A DNA stretch of 64,000 nt from Brachynemurus nebulosus. Lineage: Eukaryota; Arthropoda; Insecta; Neuroptera; Myrmeleontidae. Position 1 is the stretch's first letter. Every line of letters begins with the position of its first letter. A program made the translations under genes and the position numbers. Positions 1 to 10,559 of this stretch are shown piece by piece. The stretch covers positions 82,001 through 146,000 of the forward strand of contig JAPWDM010000060.1 of assembly GCA_035578155.1 (NCBI GenBank), in the 5' to 3' direction. Below the pieces are notes generated by a model that did no database searches, was not told where the DNA came from, and saw nothing but the letters and a program-made list of their open reading frames with translations.

Positions 1-320
1 TCTCACTAATATGAATTGTTGCACTCGCCCTGCGGGCTCGCGCAACAAACTTATATTCGTGAGAAATAAGTCTCTTTTCTCACTTATTGTACAATATACT
101 ATTGTAACCGTTCTAAGAAAGAAATAAATATATTTTGTTGTCTTTTTAAAAAAGAAAGAAATATCATTTTTATTTTTTTCAAGTAATACTACATAATTAT
201 ATAAATAGACCATTTAGTATACATCGTGATTCATATAGTGAGCGTGTAATATAGTATTTATTACGAAATGGTAAATAGAAAATACGTAGTATATTACTTA
301 GCAAGCAGCGTAAGTGATAT
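1..320. repeat. intergenic/intronic DNA with GC-rich hairpin repeat end
   Basis: No coding signal. At 17-49 a short GC-rich palindrome stands out: GTTGC pairs with GCAAC and GCCC with GGGC around a tiny loop, inside very AT-rich DNA. A comparable GC hairpin occurs at 58,433-58,500, so this is probably the tip of a dispersed repeat family. The rest of the stretch is AT-rich and unremarkable. Confidence 0.45.
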
Positions 321-1105
321 TTTTGTGGCCTTGGATAGAGTTTAAGAATCCGAGGCTGAAAGTCGGGAATTCTTAAGGTACCATCACAGTGTGATTGGCC
401 GAAAAATAGTCAATTTTCACATTTTTTTTCGAATGGATAGGATGGGGGTATGGAGATGAATTTTTTTTACGATTAATACCACTACATATTTAACAATACA
501 AAAATATTTTTTTTATTTATTTTTATTTATTTTTATAATTATTATAATTTTTTGAAAAAAGTGTCTTTAAAAAAAGGCCGAAATTCGATACCCACGATTG
601 CGGCCACAGTTTTTATCTGAAAAAAAAAATCAAATGGATTATCAATCTGTAGGTAAACCGCTATGTTCCTATGTGAGCTTTTTTTCTTTGAAATCTTCCT
701 ATTTTTCGACACCGAAAACTGAAAAAAATGTTGTACTTTTTATTAAAACCGTCGCCATTTTTTCAAATTTCAAAGAAAAAAAAGCTCCCATAGGAACATA
801 GCGGTTTACCTACAGACTGATAATCCATTTGATTTTTTTTTTTTCAGATAAAAACTGCGGCCGCAATTGTAAGCACCGAATTTCGGCCTTTTTTGAAGAC
901 ACTTTAAAAAAAAACCATAATAATTGTAAAAAATAAATAAAAATAAATAAAAAAAATATTTTTGTATTGTTAAATAGTGGTATTAATAGTAAAAAAAATT
1001 CATCCCCATTCTCCCATCCTGTCCATCGGGAAAAAAATCGCGAAAATTGACTATTTTTCGGCCAATCACACTGTGATGGTATCTTAAGCATCCATGGCCA
1101 CAAAA
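321..1105. mobile_element. foldback (long inverted repeat) MITE-like element, ~785 bp
   Basis: The left arm starts at 321 with TTTTGTGGCC and the right arm ends at 1105 with GGCCACAAAA. The arms stay complementary for roughly 370 bp each. They include the block around 381-415 against 1045-1083, the GCGGCCACAG/CTGCGGCCGC block near 600 and 860, and the block with GTAGGTAAACCGCTATGTTC near 648-668 against its complement near 797-815. The loop, about 715-765, is short. Small ORFs in the arms are shadows of one another and are not genes. No target-site duplication could be fixed. A transcript would fold into a long hairpin. Confidence 0.75.
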
Positions 1106-1380
1106 TAAACATATCTATAAATAAATAAACTATATTTTATCGTACGTGTAACTTTTTACTTTTATTCATAAGTTTACAATTTGATAAAAGACAAACATTA
1201 CTACCATGGTTTTGGTTACAAACTTGTGAAAAAAAATGTCACATAAGTAAGTTTATTTTGATCTAAAAATGATCTTTGGTTTATTTTATGCAATTTTGAA
1301 TAACAAATAAAGTTATAATTCATGAGTATTTTGCTGTTCCATTGCAAAAATTCATTTTGATGATATTGGATGGTAAATCT

Positions 1381-1501
1381 GACAATATCCTAAACTACTA
1401 CCTACTTGAAAACATCTCAAAGCATATACCTAATTTTATACCTGACAATATCCTAAACTACTACCTACTTAAAAACATCTTAAAGCATATACCTAATTTT
1501 A
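1381..1501. repeat. tandem duplication, 63-bp unit x2
   Basis: Two head-to-tail copies beginning GACAATATCCTAAACTACTA at 1381 and 1444 differ at only a few positions. No function is evident. Confidence 0.8.
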
Positions 1502-1711
1502 GCAATAAGGTGACGGTATTATATTTTATTATTATTATATATATTATATACTACTAGCTTTGGGGCGAAAATGAACCAGATTGTAATCTAGTACCAGAAT
1601 GGAACCTAATTTCAGACTGTAATCCATTCAGTTTTTCCTTTTAATTTTTACTAATGACATACATAAATTTAACAATTGCAGATATTAACATATTATTATT
1701 GAAATATTTAC

Positions 1712-1826
1712 CGTTTATATAACAAACTTGATTTAATTCTAGTCTGTTTCTCGAAATTTCCTTCAGTGCTGGTTCTTCATCATCGTTGTCGAAATCTTTC
1801 TCCTTCTCTGGCCAGCAGAAACGCAC
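1712..1826 (-). CDS. CDO1: cysteine dioxygenase, internal exon (downstream of exon 25,886-26,027)
   Basis: This 115-bp exon encodes about 38 residues beginning VRFCWPEKEKDFDND and ending in NQVCYIN. It matches the part of cysteine dioxygenase that directly follows the metal-binding exon (family pattern: a WP dipeptide, an acidic loop, then N-Q-x-x-Y-I-N). On the minus strand it is bounded by an acceptor (AATACAG before GTGCGT) and a donor (AAACG then GTAAAT). The preceding exon ends on a complete codon and this one starts on one; it ends in phase 1. The enzyme oxidises cysteine to cysteine sulfinate in the cytosol. The next exon, which should carry the third iron-binding histidine and the crosslinking tyrosine, is not seen in 1-1,711 and probably lies to the left of the window. 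Confidence 0.85.
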
Positions 1827-1829
1827 CTG

Positions 1830-3144
1830 TATTTATTGAAATGTGAGCATAATTACGTTTTTTATTCAATAAAAAAGAAGCTTATTAATCCAATATAGTT
1901 ATTATGGTGGTAGCGCTGCTAAACATGGTTGAGAATAGCTAATTTGTTTTAAATTATTTATACTATAAAACAGAGAAATCTATAAAAATATTTAAAAATA
2001 AATGTAAAATAAGTTGTGAACTTCTTCAGCATCATTATTTTCGTTATTTTGTGAATACTAATCGATAAATTTTCATAAGTCTTGAATTCCTTGAATGAGG
2101 CTATTTTTACACAAAGCTAGATGGTTTTCTATATTCTTTTTGAAATTCTGAGTTGAATGAATGAATGCTGTAAGTGAATCGTGATTCAAAACTCCTGTGG
2201 CACGTAGGCCACCAAATACCCATTCCTGGGTTACTTGGGATGATAATTTTATAAATTTACATTTTCATTTACCGTCGTGTATCTAGTTTCCCCATAAATA
2301 TAAGATTTAATTTAGCACTGTCTTGAAATATTACCTTCTTTAAGTAAGGGATTTGAACTTTTACTTATAAAGAATAAGATTTTATTTAATAATTTGTGAA
2401 AATTCATTACAAATATGTGGTATATTCCTGATGTATTGTTACTCTAACAAACGATTTTCAAAAACCAGGTCTTTTAGATGCCCTTTTATTTTATTTTATT
2501 TTTTTTCGATATAGTCTCATATAAAATTTGAATCGACATCTGATTCATCGAAAAAAGTTATAGAAAAACGTCGAGCCTGGATCAATTTCTTGATATGAAA
2601 TTCATTGTTATTCATTTATAAAAATTCCGTTCTTGCCGTTAAAAACATTTCTATAATGATTATAATCTAAAATTTAAAATGTACTGTTATTTATTTAAAT
2701 ATGTAATTATTTTAATTGTCGTAATATAAACAAATAAAAATGATAGGTAAAATAATTGTAAATAATTTTCTATTTTGTAAAAATAAATCGAAAAAACCTT
2801 TTTCACGAAATCAGTCAAGAAACACTATTTTCTATGTATACTGAATAATCGATCAACGATATGCTATTAACGGAAATTTTCAAATATATATTTTGATAGG
2901 TAAATGTAGAACAAATGCGTTTTACTATTATACTTAAAAATACAATAATAATACCAGTTCAAAATATTAAATCGTATATTTCTAGCTATATGACAGCGTA
3001 TTACACAATCAGCTCTAGAGTACAGCGCGTAGAAAACAATAACTAGAATACAGCATGTATATTTTGGAAACGCACTGAAACATTTCGATATATCTCAATA
3101 TTCCACAAAATTTATGGGACTTTATTTAAGTAAAATAATATGGA

Positions 3145-3148
<4 letters not shown>
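1830..3148. other. AT-rich intronic DNA without recognised features
   Basis: No ORF, clear tandem repeat or transposon end was found. Homopolymer runs of A and T are frequent. Confidence 0.4.

Positions 3149-3231
<83 letters not shown>
3149..3231. repeat. (TA)n microsatellite
   Basis: About 83 bp of uninterrupted AT dinucleotides, next to the left end of a Tc1/mariner remnant. Confidence 0.95.
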
Positions 3232-3234
<3 letters not shown>

Positions 3235-3244
3235 TTATTTATAT

Positions 3245-3721
3245 ATACTACTCAAAACAAAATAAGGGCCACTCATGTTTTGCTGCATAAGTTTATTTTT
3301 ATATAAGTTAGAGTATAAGGTATGCTTACATTTAATTAAGGAACTAATTTTTTACTAAATAAAATTAATTTTAATAAGATTAAATAAAAAATTAATCCAT
3401 AATTACATTTTTTTAGGATTTTATCATTTTTATAGTCATTTTTACAGTCATCAACAAACGTTCACGCTTTGAGTAAGAGCACACATTATGCAACTTTTCG
3501 ATGATTTAATATCGAGTATGCCCTCCCCTTTTTAAAACACATTCTTGAAGCCTCCTCGGCATGCTTTCAATAAGATGCCTAACGGTTTCATCAGGAATCT
3601 CCTCCCAACATCTTCTCAAGATATCAATCAGTTGTTGTTGGGTGTGCACATCCTCTCCGGCTGCTCTGACTCGCCGTTTTAATTGATCCCAAAGATGTTC
3701 TATTGGGTTCAAGTCAGGGCT
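3245..3721 (-). mobile_element. truncated Tc1/mariner element
   Basis: Contains the last ~70 codons of a Tc1-type transposase and the flank toward the adjacent TA run (TACTACTCAAAACAAAATAA at about 3247). Homology stops sharply at 3721, where an unrelated 83-bp minisatellite begins. The other end of the element is therefore lost. Confidence 0.75.
3506..3721 (-). pseudogene. Tc1/mariner transposase, C-terminal fragment
   Basis: The reading frame begins inside the signature S-P-D-L-N-P-I-E-H-L-W, whose glutamate is the third acidic residue of the DDE/DDD catalytic triad. It continues through WDQLKRRVRAAGEDVHTQQQ to a natural stop at 3506-3508 after GGHTRY. The two upstream catalytic aspartates and the N-terminal paired-type DNA-binding domain are missing. 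The fragment cannot be active. The 5' break coincides with the start of a minisatellite at about 3722. Confidence 0.9.
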
Positions 3722-3733
3722 ATTTTTAGTTTA

Positions 3734-4335
3734 GTTAGTTTTGACAATGTACTTCGACTTTGACATAAAAACTAGGTGGTGAGGTTAGTTAAGGTTACCC
3801 TTTGCCCGAAGGTTTGGTTAGTTTTGACAATATACTTCGACTTTGACATAAAAACTAGGTGGTGAGGTTAGTTAAGGTTATCCATTGCCCGAAGGTTAGG
3901 TTAGTTTTCACAATATACTTCGATTTTTTATATAAAAACTAGGTAGTGAGTTTAGTTAAGGTTACCCTTTGCCCGAAGGTTAAGTTAGTTTTGACAATAT
4001 ACTTCGATTTTTGATATAAAAGCTAGGTAATGAGGTTAGTTAAGGTTACCCTTTGCCCGAAGGTTAGGTTAGTTTTGACAATATACTTCGATTTTGACAT
4101 GAAAACTAGGTGGTAAGGTTAGTTAAGGTTACCCTTTGCCCGAAGGTTAAGTTAGTTTTGACAACATACTTCGATTTTGGCAAAAAACTAGGTGGTGAGG
4201 TTAGTTAAGGTTGACTCGAAAGTTAGGTTAGTTTTGACAATATATGTACTTCGATTTTTTATATAAAAACTAGGTAGTGAGTTTAGCTAAGGTTACCCTT
4301 TGCCCGAAGGTTAGGTTAGTTTTGACAATATACTT
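3734..4335. repeat. minisatellite, ~83-bp unit, about 7 copies
   Basis: Copies of a unit starting GTTAGTTTTGACAAT begin at about 3734, 3817, 3900, 3984, 4068, 4151, 4227 and 4315. The spacing is mostly 83-84 bp, with one of 76 and one of 88. Each unit also contains ACTAGGTGGTGAGGTTAGTT and CCCTTTGCCCGAAGGTTA. The last copy is cut at about 4335. Confidence 0.92.
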
Positions 4336-4450
4336 TGTGATTAAATAAAACGTAGAACAAAAACATAAGTATTTATAAGATATTGCTACAGTTTTATCTT
4401 TGTAATTTAGGTTTAATATTTTAACAGAAGAATAAATAAATTAACTTTAA

Positions 4451-4535
4451 GGTTATTTTGTCGTTTGGTTATTTTGTCGTTCGGTTATTTTGTCTAAGGT
4501 TATTATGTCATTCGGTTATTTTGTCGCGGAACCGA
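4451..4535. repeat. short tandem repeat, ~17-bp unit x5
   Basis: Repeated GGTTATTTTGTCGTTC-like units, some diverged (TCTAAGGTTATTATGTCATTC). The same GTTxxxTTGTCG theme appears in the arms of the repeat at 6,879-8,130. Confidence 0.8.
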
Positions 4536-4539
4536 GCAG

Positions 4540-5588
4540 TAATAATCAAATATGACAGTTGCAATAATTATTGTCCTAATTATTTGCTACTGTTTATATC
4601 GATTGTAGTTGTCATAATTTTTTTAAAAAATTGTAAAATTTGTTTTTATTTTAGGAAGCTGATGAGAGTAATTTGTTTAATTTCATATTTTATTCCCATT
4701 ACATAAAGTAGGAACTTGAAGCAATTAACATATAAAAAAAGTAAAGGAATAGACATTTTAGTTTCAAATGTAGCGTACCTTTCACCATTTGTTTGACGTG
4801 TATGTAAATAATCCTAATAATTGTACCTGACATCTAGTGGTAGAACAAAATGACAAGCGCCAAAATTTCAAATTATTTTAAAAATATTTTTTTGTTAATG
4901 GATATGGTAAAAGAGGAATACACGAATAAATTTTAAGGTAACGGAAAAAGAAATTTTATATTGTTATTTATTTATAAAAACTGTAAATTATTATAAATTA
5001 ATACTGTTAATACGCATAAAAAAGGATAACAAAATTTGCTGTGCTGGATTAAACGTAGAGTAGTGATCACGCATTGTTGTTTTTTGTAATGTAATTTAAC
5101 AACTGGAATGGACTATTGAATAACTGGAATAATGTAAACAATATGATTCAGTCCAACACTGGACTGGATTAACTCACTGGATTAGTGGACTGGAATAATT
5201 TGAATAGGCTATTAGTAATTATTTTTATATTTTATCTGCACTACATAAAGTATATATAAACTTGAAAAAATTACGATTAAAAGAAAGTACGGGAACAAAC
5301 CTAAATAGGTATTTAGTCCAGACAACTTCAGATTAGTTTGTTTTAAAGTATAATATACAACATATACAATGACAACAATACATCCATTTGATTTTTTTTT
5401 TTTTGTAAATATTATTGTACAAATATTAATTTAACTTTAAATTAATAATTTTTATTTATTTTTATTTGTTTGATAATATTAAAGTTATGTTTTTAAAACT
5501 AAATAGTGTTAAAATTAAGTGATTAATTAGTTTTGTGTTAAACTTAATTTCAAGTGCTCTGGCTGACATTTCAACTAACCAATATTGA
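4540..5588. other. AT-rich intronic DNA without recognised features
   Basis: No coding or transposon signal. Near 5,100-5,200 there are short overlapping repeats of the CTGGATTA/ACTGGAATAA kind. Confidence 0.4.
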
Positions 5589-5875
5589 ATATTAAATTTT
5601 ACGAAAACTAAAGGTAAATCCCAATTTTTTACTAATTTTCATTCGTTTTGGTTCATGTTTAATATACGAAGCTAGAAATTTTTAAAACTTTTCGTGTATG
5701 CATGTTTTTTATACAATTTTAAGTGTATTTTACATATGAACGAATAAAATTTTTAATATTAAATTTTGCGAAAACTAAATGTGAGCGCCAATTTTAATAC
5801 TAATTTTCGTTCGTTTTGGGTCATGTTTAATATATAAAACTAGAAATTTTCACAATTTTTTTTGTGCACGTATAC
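5589..5875. repeat. tandem duplication, ~168-bp unit x2
   Basis: Two diverged copies, each with TATTAAATTTTxCGAAAACT followed by CGTTTTGGxTCATGTTTAATAT, at about 5589 and 5757. Confidence 0.7.
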
Positions 5876-6187
5876 TAGGAAATTGCCTAAAAAAAAAAAA
5901 TCTTCATTTGCTGTAACTGGTGTGAAATCGACTTCGATTATTTCACTTGGTTTGTCTTCTAAATGATTTTCCTTGTAACTCATATTATCATCTTTATCAA
6001 AATATTCTTGTCTGATTTCATCTGTTAATTTAATTTGAATCTTTCTAAACCCAGCTACAGGTCGAATTGCTCCAATAGCAGATTTTACTGTCTTCACATC
6101 TTTCAATTTTACGTGGTCGTCCAAATCTTGGTACTCTTCAGGAAAAACATACCAAACCGATTTATCAATTGAAATACCAGCTAGTAT
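5840..6187 (-). pseudogene. coding-like relic of unknown function
   Basis: An open frame of about 115 codons runs leftward on the minus strand, bounded upstream by an in-frame TAA at about 6190. The composition is protein-like: a hydrophobic/aromatic stretch (KSVWYVFPEEYQDLDDH), then a charged region (VKLKDVKTVKSAIGAIRPV) and an acidic tail. It ends near a poly-T/poly-A tract, where the sense becomes doubtful (NEDFFFLGNF). There is no ATG at the start of the conserved-looking part. I do not recognise the family. It lies inside the cysteine dioxygenase intron but does not fit that enzyme. It may be a transposon fragment or an exon of a nested gene. Confidence 0.4.
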
Positions 6188-6520
6188 GAAATTTTATCAG
6201 ATTTTTTTACAATATATAACCATAATCTCTCTGTCATCTTAGATATAGCTTGTAATTTAATTTTTAAAATTCTTTCTTGGAGTTTAACTAGATTTATTGA
6301 TCTATAAAAGATTATACAAAATAATAATCAAATTTAATATTACAAAATAAATGAAAACAAAATACCTATAAAAGATAATTAAATTACAAGTTAAACTTCC
6401 AACAATATTTTCAAAACTATTAATTACGAAATAAATATTTAAACATCAGAAAAAAACGAAAACAAAAACACCTTAGATTAGTATTAATTGTAAATATAAA
6501 TTTACAATTTACTTATATTA

Positions 6521-6669
<149 letters not shown>

Positions 6670-6878
6670 CACACTCCTATTTAACAATTTCGTTGAACAC
6701 AAGGTATATCTTAAAGCAAATATGTTTGAATGTGTTAATGTTTAAGTAATCGTTTGTAACAGTAAATCATACAAATATATAAATCAGAAACATTGACACC
6801 CCTTATCTTTGATTTTCTCATTTAGCAATTTGGTCCCAGTGGATTGCGTAATGGGAGTTTCCTATTTATCTAATCTGA

Positions 6879-8130
6879 CGACGGATCGACCGACGACAGG
6901 TTAGCCGACTACAATTCAACCTGACGACAGTTCAGCCTAACAACAGTTCAACCAAACGACAATTTAACCGCAGAACGGTTAACATTAATAATTATATAAA
7001 TTAACTAAGCCCAGTCTGAACTTACCCACCGTAAAAAAATATAAACAAACCCATTCTAACCTAACCAAACCCAACCTAAACTAATCGAGCTCAAAAAATT
7101 ATAAATAAACCCAACATAACGTAACCAAACACAATTTAACCAAATAAAATTTAACAAAAAACAACCTAAATTAATCAAATTCAACGAAAGGCAACCAAAT
7201 CCAACACAACTCAGCCAAATAGTATACCCTTAATTCTGGGTATCGAACTCAATCAGTTATAAAATAAATTATAAACAAGCCCATCCTAACCTAAACTAAT
7301 ACAACCTAACGTAACCAAACCCAAACTAAACTAACCGAACTCAACAAATTATAAACAAGTCCAACCTAACCTAACCAAAACCAGCCTAAGCTAACCCAAC
7401 TAAACAAATTATAAACAAATCCATACTAAAATAACTTAAAACAATCTAACATAACCAAATCCAACCTGAACTAATCGAATTCAATAAATTATAAACAAAC
7501 CCAAAATATCCTAATCAAAACAGCCTCAACTAACCGAACTCAACAAATTATAAACAAGCCCAACCTAACCTAACCAAACACAGCTTAACCAAATAAAACC
7601 TAACTTAATCAATTTCAGCTTAAACTTACTGAACTCAAATTATAAACTAACCCAACCTAACCTAACCAAAACCAACGTAAACTAACCGAAATTAACAAAC
7701 TATAAACAAACCCAACCTAAACTAACCGAAATCAACAAATTGTAAACAAACCCAACCTAACGTAACCAAATACATCTTAACCAAGTGAAAACTTAACCTA
7801 ACCAAACACAACCTAAACTAACCGAATACAACGAAAGATAACCAAATCCAACACAACCCAAACAAATAGTATACCCTTAATTATGTAAAGAGTCGCCCTT
7901 GAGACTTGAGACTACATAAATACTTATTTAGTTTCAAGTCTTAAAGGAGGCAAATTTCATTGTTAAATAAAAATCAAATAATTTTGTTCCTATTAGTTAA
8001 TAGATTGTATAACGGATAAATTGTCTTCAGTTAAATTGTCGTTAGGTTAAATAGTCGTCGATTAATTTGTGGTTAAGTCGATCCGTCGTTAGGTTGATTT
8101 GTCTTCGGTTGGACTGTCGCAGTTGAACTG
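6879..8130. repeat. composite minisatellite with inverted flanking arms
   Basis: The core (about 6,990-7,870) is a degenerate tandem array whose units combine TTATAAACAAACCCAACCTA, CCTAACCAAACC and CTAACCGAACTCAAC. 'TATAAAC' recurs near 7039, 7270, 7350, 7410, 7488, 7549, 7642, 7700 and 7741. The core is rich in CCTAA, the complement of the insect telomere unit TTAGG, but never forms a perfect run. The flanks are short repeats that read as CTGACGACAGTTCAA on the left (6,879-6,970) and as the opposite sense, TTGTCGTTAGGTT, on the right (8,025-8,130). The whole block may be one inverted-repeat element. Confidence 0.65.
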
Positions 8131-8271
8131 TCTACGGTTTATTAGTCGAAAGATTTTTGTTCACTAATTTTTAGTCGAATGTTCTCCGAAAAATTAGACT
8201 AATACAGCCTATACGATAAGAACGGGTCGAGGCGAGAGTAGGGGCATTATCCGTGAAGCTGAAGAAAAAAG

Positions 8272-8377
<106 letters not shown>

Positions 8378-8379
8378 AT

Positions 8380-8812
8380 ATTCTCGGCTCCTTTTGACAT
8401 GTGTAGGCCCCACTTATGGACGAATGAGCTGAAATTTGGTAAGACGGGCTGAAAATATGGGGCTAAAATACTATAAAAGTGGGGGCACATTTTGGATCCA
8501 ACCCAAACTTTAAGGGGGGATGGGGGGTGACAAAACAACAAAACTTTTCCAAACTGGTTGAAAATAACACTGATAGACAAAAATGACCTTAATGAAAGTT
8601 AAATGAAATTGAATGGGTTATTTTGTATTTACAATTAATTTGTAACTAACCTGCGTTTTTAAAAAATTTCAGTCACCCTCAGTTTTTTTGCAACAGCAGC
8701 TAATTTTGTTTAAATCAAATATGGTTAAAAATTATATTTAATGAAGAAAAATAACTTTAATTTTATTCAGGATTTCGGGAATATTTAGCATTAGGTAAAT
8801 CTCCTTTGAGTA
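8380..8812. other. non-coding DNA without recognised features
   Basis: Less AT-rich near 8,390-8,530, possibly part of an old repeat. No gene is seen. Confidence 0.35.
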
Positions 8813-8813
8813 T

Positions 8814-9545
8814 CTAACAGTAGTCAGCTAAAATGTTCGCACTCCACTTGCCTTGGTACAGTTTTTCCATGTTAGATATTTCCTGATGGAACCGCTCACC
8901 ATGTTCGTCGCTAATGGTCCCAAAATTGTGAGAAAAAAATCCAAATGTGAGTGTAAAAGGTGTATTTTGAGCGAAATATTGCATCCCATATTCTTGTAGG
9001 CTGTTAAGAAGTTGCTAACAACTTCTCTATAGTTTTCGGCCCTGTGGTTTCCAAGAAAATTATAAACAATATTTCGAGAACATGTCCATGCAGATTTTTC
9101 GATCGGATTAAGTTTTAATTCAAACTGTTTATCAGTCCATAGGTATCTAATTTGTGGCCCTACAAATATACCCTTTTTTATTTTAGTATCGCTGATTTTT
9201 GGAAATTTCTGTTTCAAGTAACAAAAACCATTTCCATTAGTGTCCATAGCTTTGACAAAGTTTTTCATAAGTCCGAGTTTGATGTGCAATGGAGGCATAG
9301 GCGGATCCACAGGGGTGCCTGTGGGGGCTGCAGCCCCCCATTTGACCGACAATAGGTAACTTTTTTTAGTTAAGCATACAACTCAGAACACACAATTCCC
9401 CAAAATTCCTCCTGGGATTAGAGACAGCCTCCCCGCCCATTTCCAACTAGTTGGATACGCCCTTGAATGGCGGTAGCAATACATCTTCAGGATTTATTAA
9501 AAGAGGGTGAAGAACATTTCGTTTACCTAGGATAAGAGCGTCTCG
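8814..9545 (-). pseudogene. broken gene of a multicopy insect transposon-associated family
   Basis: The minus strand reads RNVLHPLLINPEDVLLPP at about 9,474-9,530, then, after a 170-bp MITE, PLHIKLGLMKNFVKAMD and further conserved sequence including GIFVGPQIRYLW and SLKIHLLHSHLDFF. A one-base indel in the T-run near 8,935 moves the frame. The new frame continues with SDEHGERFHQEISNMEKLYQ and ends at a stop at 8,814-8,816. From memory this matches a family present in many copies in insect and cnidarian genomes and usually annotated as uncharacterised; its biochemical role is not known to me. The 5' part is missing. Lesions: MITE insertion, frameshift and truncation. Confidence 0.75.
9296..9465. 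mobile_element. hAT-type MITE with 8-bp target duplication
   Basis: The left end reads CATAGGCGGATCCA and the right end, complemented, CAAGGGCGTATCCA. The flanks are AATGGAGG (9,288-9,295) and AATGGCGG (9,466-9,473), an 8-bp duplication with one mismatch, as expected for hAT. It splits the broken gene at 8,814-9,545 exactly between PP and LHIK, so the empty site can be read from the coding sequence. Confidence 0.88.
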
Positions 9546-9739
9546 CTTAAGCTTAGGTCAGTAAGTAAAATTCGTGTAATCAGTTTTGTTTTACAGAAAC
9601 TGAGGGTGATTAAACAAAACTGAGTATAAGGTTTATTTGTGGGTAGGTAGTAGTGTTTAAAAAAGCGATTCGAATTCGTTTAACAAAATCACTGTTTACC
9701 AGTGTAATGTTTCAGTCAATTATCTACAACATATCCAAA

Positions 9740-10470
9740 ATTCAACTTCCTAGGGTAATTTGGCGGGAGTAGAGGGGGAAAAAGAGTTTTGGCTGGATCT
9801 AATACGCCCACAGTCCCCCAGAATTAACGTAGAGGTTTGAAATTTGGTATGTTGATAGAGTTCGCACCTAGGGTGTGCTTTTTGGAGATTTTAATATTTT
9901 ACCCCCACCCGACCATTTTGAAACTACAATTTCATACTTATTCGACGTTTTCGAAGTTTGTGCCACGCGTACAGGTCACCCAAATAAATCTAGAGAGCTG
10001 AAATTTTATATTTGGATTGAGTTTGTATCAAGAGTGTGTTTTTTGGAAGTCTCAACTTCTAACCCTGACTCCCACCATTTCTATACCAAAAAAGCATGAC
10101 TTTTTTTGCTTTTTAGTAGTTTTGTCGAGGTCAAAATTTCACCAAGTGAACCTAGAGGGCTGGAATTTTGTATATAGGTTAAGCTAATACCCACGCACTG
10201 ATTTTTGTAGGTTTCAACTCTCTACCTTTACCCCCACGATTTTTGCGCCAATATTTCCATGATTTTTTTCCTTTCTTTCTAACACGCCTAGAGATTCTCT
10301 GAGTAAACCTAGAGTGCCGAAATTTTGTACATGTATTGAGTTAGTATCCAGTGAGTGCCTTTTAAGGATTCCACATTACTTCCCCCCCCACTTTTCCCAT
10401 TTTTACATCGGAATTTAATGGTATTGTTATATTTGTTTAAAATGATCTATTTTCATAATAATACAAGTAG
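9740..10470. repeat. tandem repeat, ~160-bp unit, four diverged copies
   Basis: Units start near AGAGxxxTGAAATTT at about 9833, 9993, 10152 and 10312, followed in each by a GAGTxxGxATCxAG..GTGxxTTTT block and a C-rich block (CCCCCACC and similar). The spacing is regular at about 160 bp. The copies have diverged considerably. Confidence 0.75.
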
Positions 10471-10559
10471 GCATAGTAAACTTAAAAAAAATGAACTAAC
10501 TCTTATAACAAATGTAATAAATATTAAATAAATCAAAAGATGTTATTAAAATAACTTTT

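Noticed and set aside
810..1112. 100-codon and 67-codon frames on opposite strands (598-801, 810-1112)
   Set aside because: They are the two arms of one inverted repeat read in opposite directions.
6990..7870. True telomeric repeat array
   Set aside because: No run of perfect CCTAA units; the longer unit with TATAAACAAACCC dominates.
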